A stretch of 5,835 bases of DNA, taken from contig JAKEFN010000031.1 of assembly GCA_022616085.1 (NCBI GenBank), forward strand, positions 1 through 5,835, written 5' to 3'. The notes under the pieces are model-generated. The model had not been told where the DNA came from, searched no databases, and was given only the letters and a program-made list of their open reading frames with translations. The stretch comes from a bacterium (GTDB lineage: Bacteria; Patescibacteriota; Minisyncoccia; Phycocordibacterales; JAKEFN01). A program made the position numbers and the translations under genes. Every line of letters starts with the position of its first letter. Positions within the stretch are counted from its first letter, which is position 1. Positions 5,581 through 5,835 of this stretch are shown in pieces.

Positions 5581-5595
5581 CGCGGCGAAGCCGCG
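5581..5595. repeat. Mini-hairpin CGCGGC-GAA-GCCGCG
   Basis: A perfect 6-bp GC stem carries a GAA loop. It contains the GCGAAGC core also seen at 4612-4618. Confidence 0.65.
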
Positions 5596-5618
5596 TTTGC
5601 CCGCCCCGCCCATTCCGA

Positions 5619-5635
5619 GCCGCGCAAGGCGCGGC
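5619..5635. repeat. Mini-hairpin GCCGCGC-AAG-GCGCGGC
   Basis: A perfect 7-bp GC stem has a three-base AAG loop. It lies 23 bases after the preceding hairpin. Confidence 0.6.
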
Positions 5636-5711
5636 GAGGACAGAATTCCGTTCGAGCTATCTTTAAAATACACCGCCAGCTGGGAAAATACAAATTGGAA
5701 GAGATAAGCTC

Positions 5712-5730
5712 GCGGCGCGGGACGCGCCGC
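5712..5730. repeat. Mini-hairpin GCGGCGCG-GGA-CGCGCCGC
   Basis: A perfect 8-bp GC stem has a three-base GGA loop. It ends only four bases before the proposed IS boundary at 5735, with no T run on either side. Confidence 0.6.
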
Positions 5731-5734
5731 TCGA

Positions 5735-5835
5735 CTAGAGCATGTTCAAAAACTCTTGACTACTGCGAATTCATGTTGCGGGCTGCAAACGGCGGCTCGG
5801 AAAGACTCAAAATATCAACAATATTCTTCGCTTTC
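5735..5835 (-). mobile_element. Possible insertion-sequence end, continuing beyond the right edge
   Basis: The sequence starts CTAGAGCATGTTCAAAAACT, which looks like an IS terminal repeat and resembles the outward-facing end at 81-100. A short open frame reading towards this end on the minus strand stops 25 bases from it, as the 3' end of a transposase gene often does. About 100 bases of the putative element are present on each side of the window. Family and boundary are inferred, not shown. Confidence 0.35.
5760..5834 (-). CDS. Partial 3' end of a gene entering from the right, possibly a transposase
   Basis: On the minus strand, 24 codons are open from the edge to a TAG stop at 5760-5762; the last residues read SEPPFAARNMNSQ. 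The other two minus frames stop within a few codons of the edge. No domain can be recognised in so short a piece. The call rests on its position, ending just inside the putative IS end. It could also be chance, since 24 open codons are not significant alone. Confidence 0.25.
   Translation of the reverse strand, partial: KAKNIVDILSLSEPPFAARNMNSQ

Larger units (their letters stand above)
5499..5734. other. Noncoding region upstream of the SDR gene
   Basis: No credible gene is seen here. A weak -10-like TATTTT lies at 5528-5533 on the minus strand with a poor TGAAAA upstream at 17 bp, so the SDR promoter is uncertain. The part from 5581 holds three GC-rich hairpins listed separately. Between them, GGACAGAATTCCGTTC (5638-5653) is a quasi-palindrome matching its own complement at 12 of 16 bases. 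Confidence 0.6.

Noticed and set aside
1..5835. CRISPR array, tRNA or rRNA genes
   Set aside because: No regularly spaced repeats of suitable length, and no cloverleaf or rRNA-like sequence, were seen on either strand.

Overview
The window carries five complete protein genes on a background of roughly 45-50% G+C. From left to right they are: a small one-helix membrane protein (minus strand), a secreted Met/Glu-rich protein (plus), an iron-sulphur assembly cluster read right to left as sufD-sufS-sufU (minus), and a divergent short-chain dehydrogenase (minus). The compact genes, the lone-helix protein with a CGGxCxxxC motif, the reduced suf set and the lack of Shine-Dalgarno sites all suggest a member of the Patescibacteria (candidate phyla radiation), probably Parcubacteria-like. 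That placement is inferred from the style of the proteins and is not proven. sufD ends in TGA, so the code is probably standard, which argues against the lineages that recode TGA.

Layout. Positions 1-100 and 5735-5835 look like outward-facing ends of an insertion sequence; both begin with CTAGA and share an imperfect TCAAAA-containing terminus. Positions 128-910 hold the membrane protein, which has an extended -10 promoter placed so that transcription should start at its ATG. Positions 911-1103 are a divergent intergenic region with hairpins and a 12-bp tandem repeat. Positions 1104-1889 encode the secreted acidic protein. A strong bidirectional terminator (1913-1948) lies between it and the suf cluster. 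sufU (1945-2313), sufS (2315-3529) and sufD (3516-4565) are tightly packed and probably form one operon with its own promoter at 4573-4601. The SDR-like gene (4629-5498) lies upstream on the same strand. Positions 5499-5734 are noncoding and hold three GC-rich hairpins with three-base loops.

Function. SufS should take sulphur from cysteine, SufU should accept or relay it, and SufD is a scaffold component that normally works with SufB and the ATPase SufC. Neither sufB nor sufC lies in the window, so the usual operon has been split. The most interesting points are: the SDR with His in place of the catalytic Tyr and a long insertion in its glycine loop; the short SufU without the usual family insertion; a SufS with unusual residues around PLP; a duplicated gene junction between sufD and sufS; and promoters that predict leaderless mRNAs.
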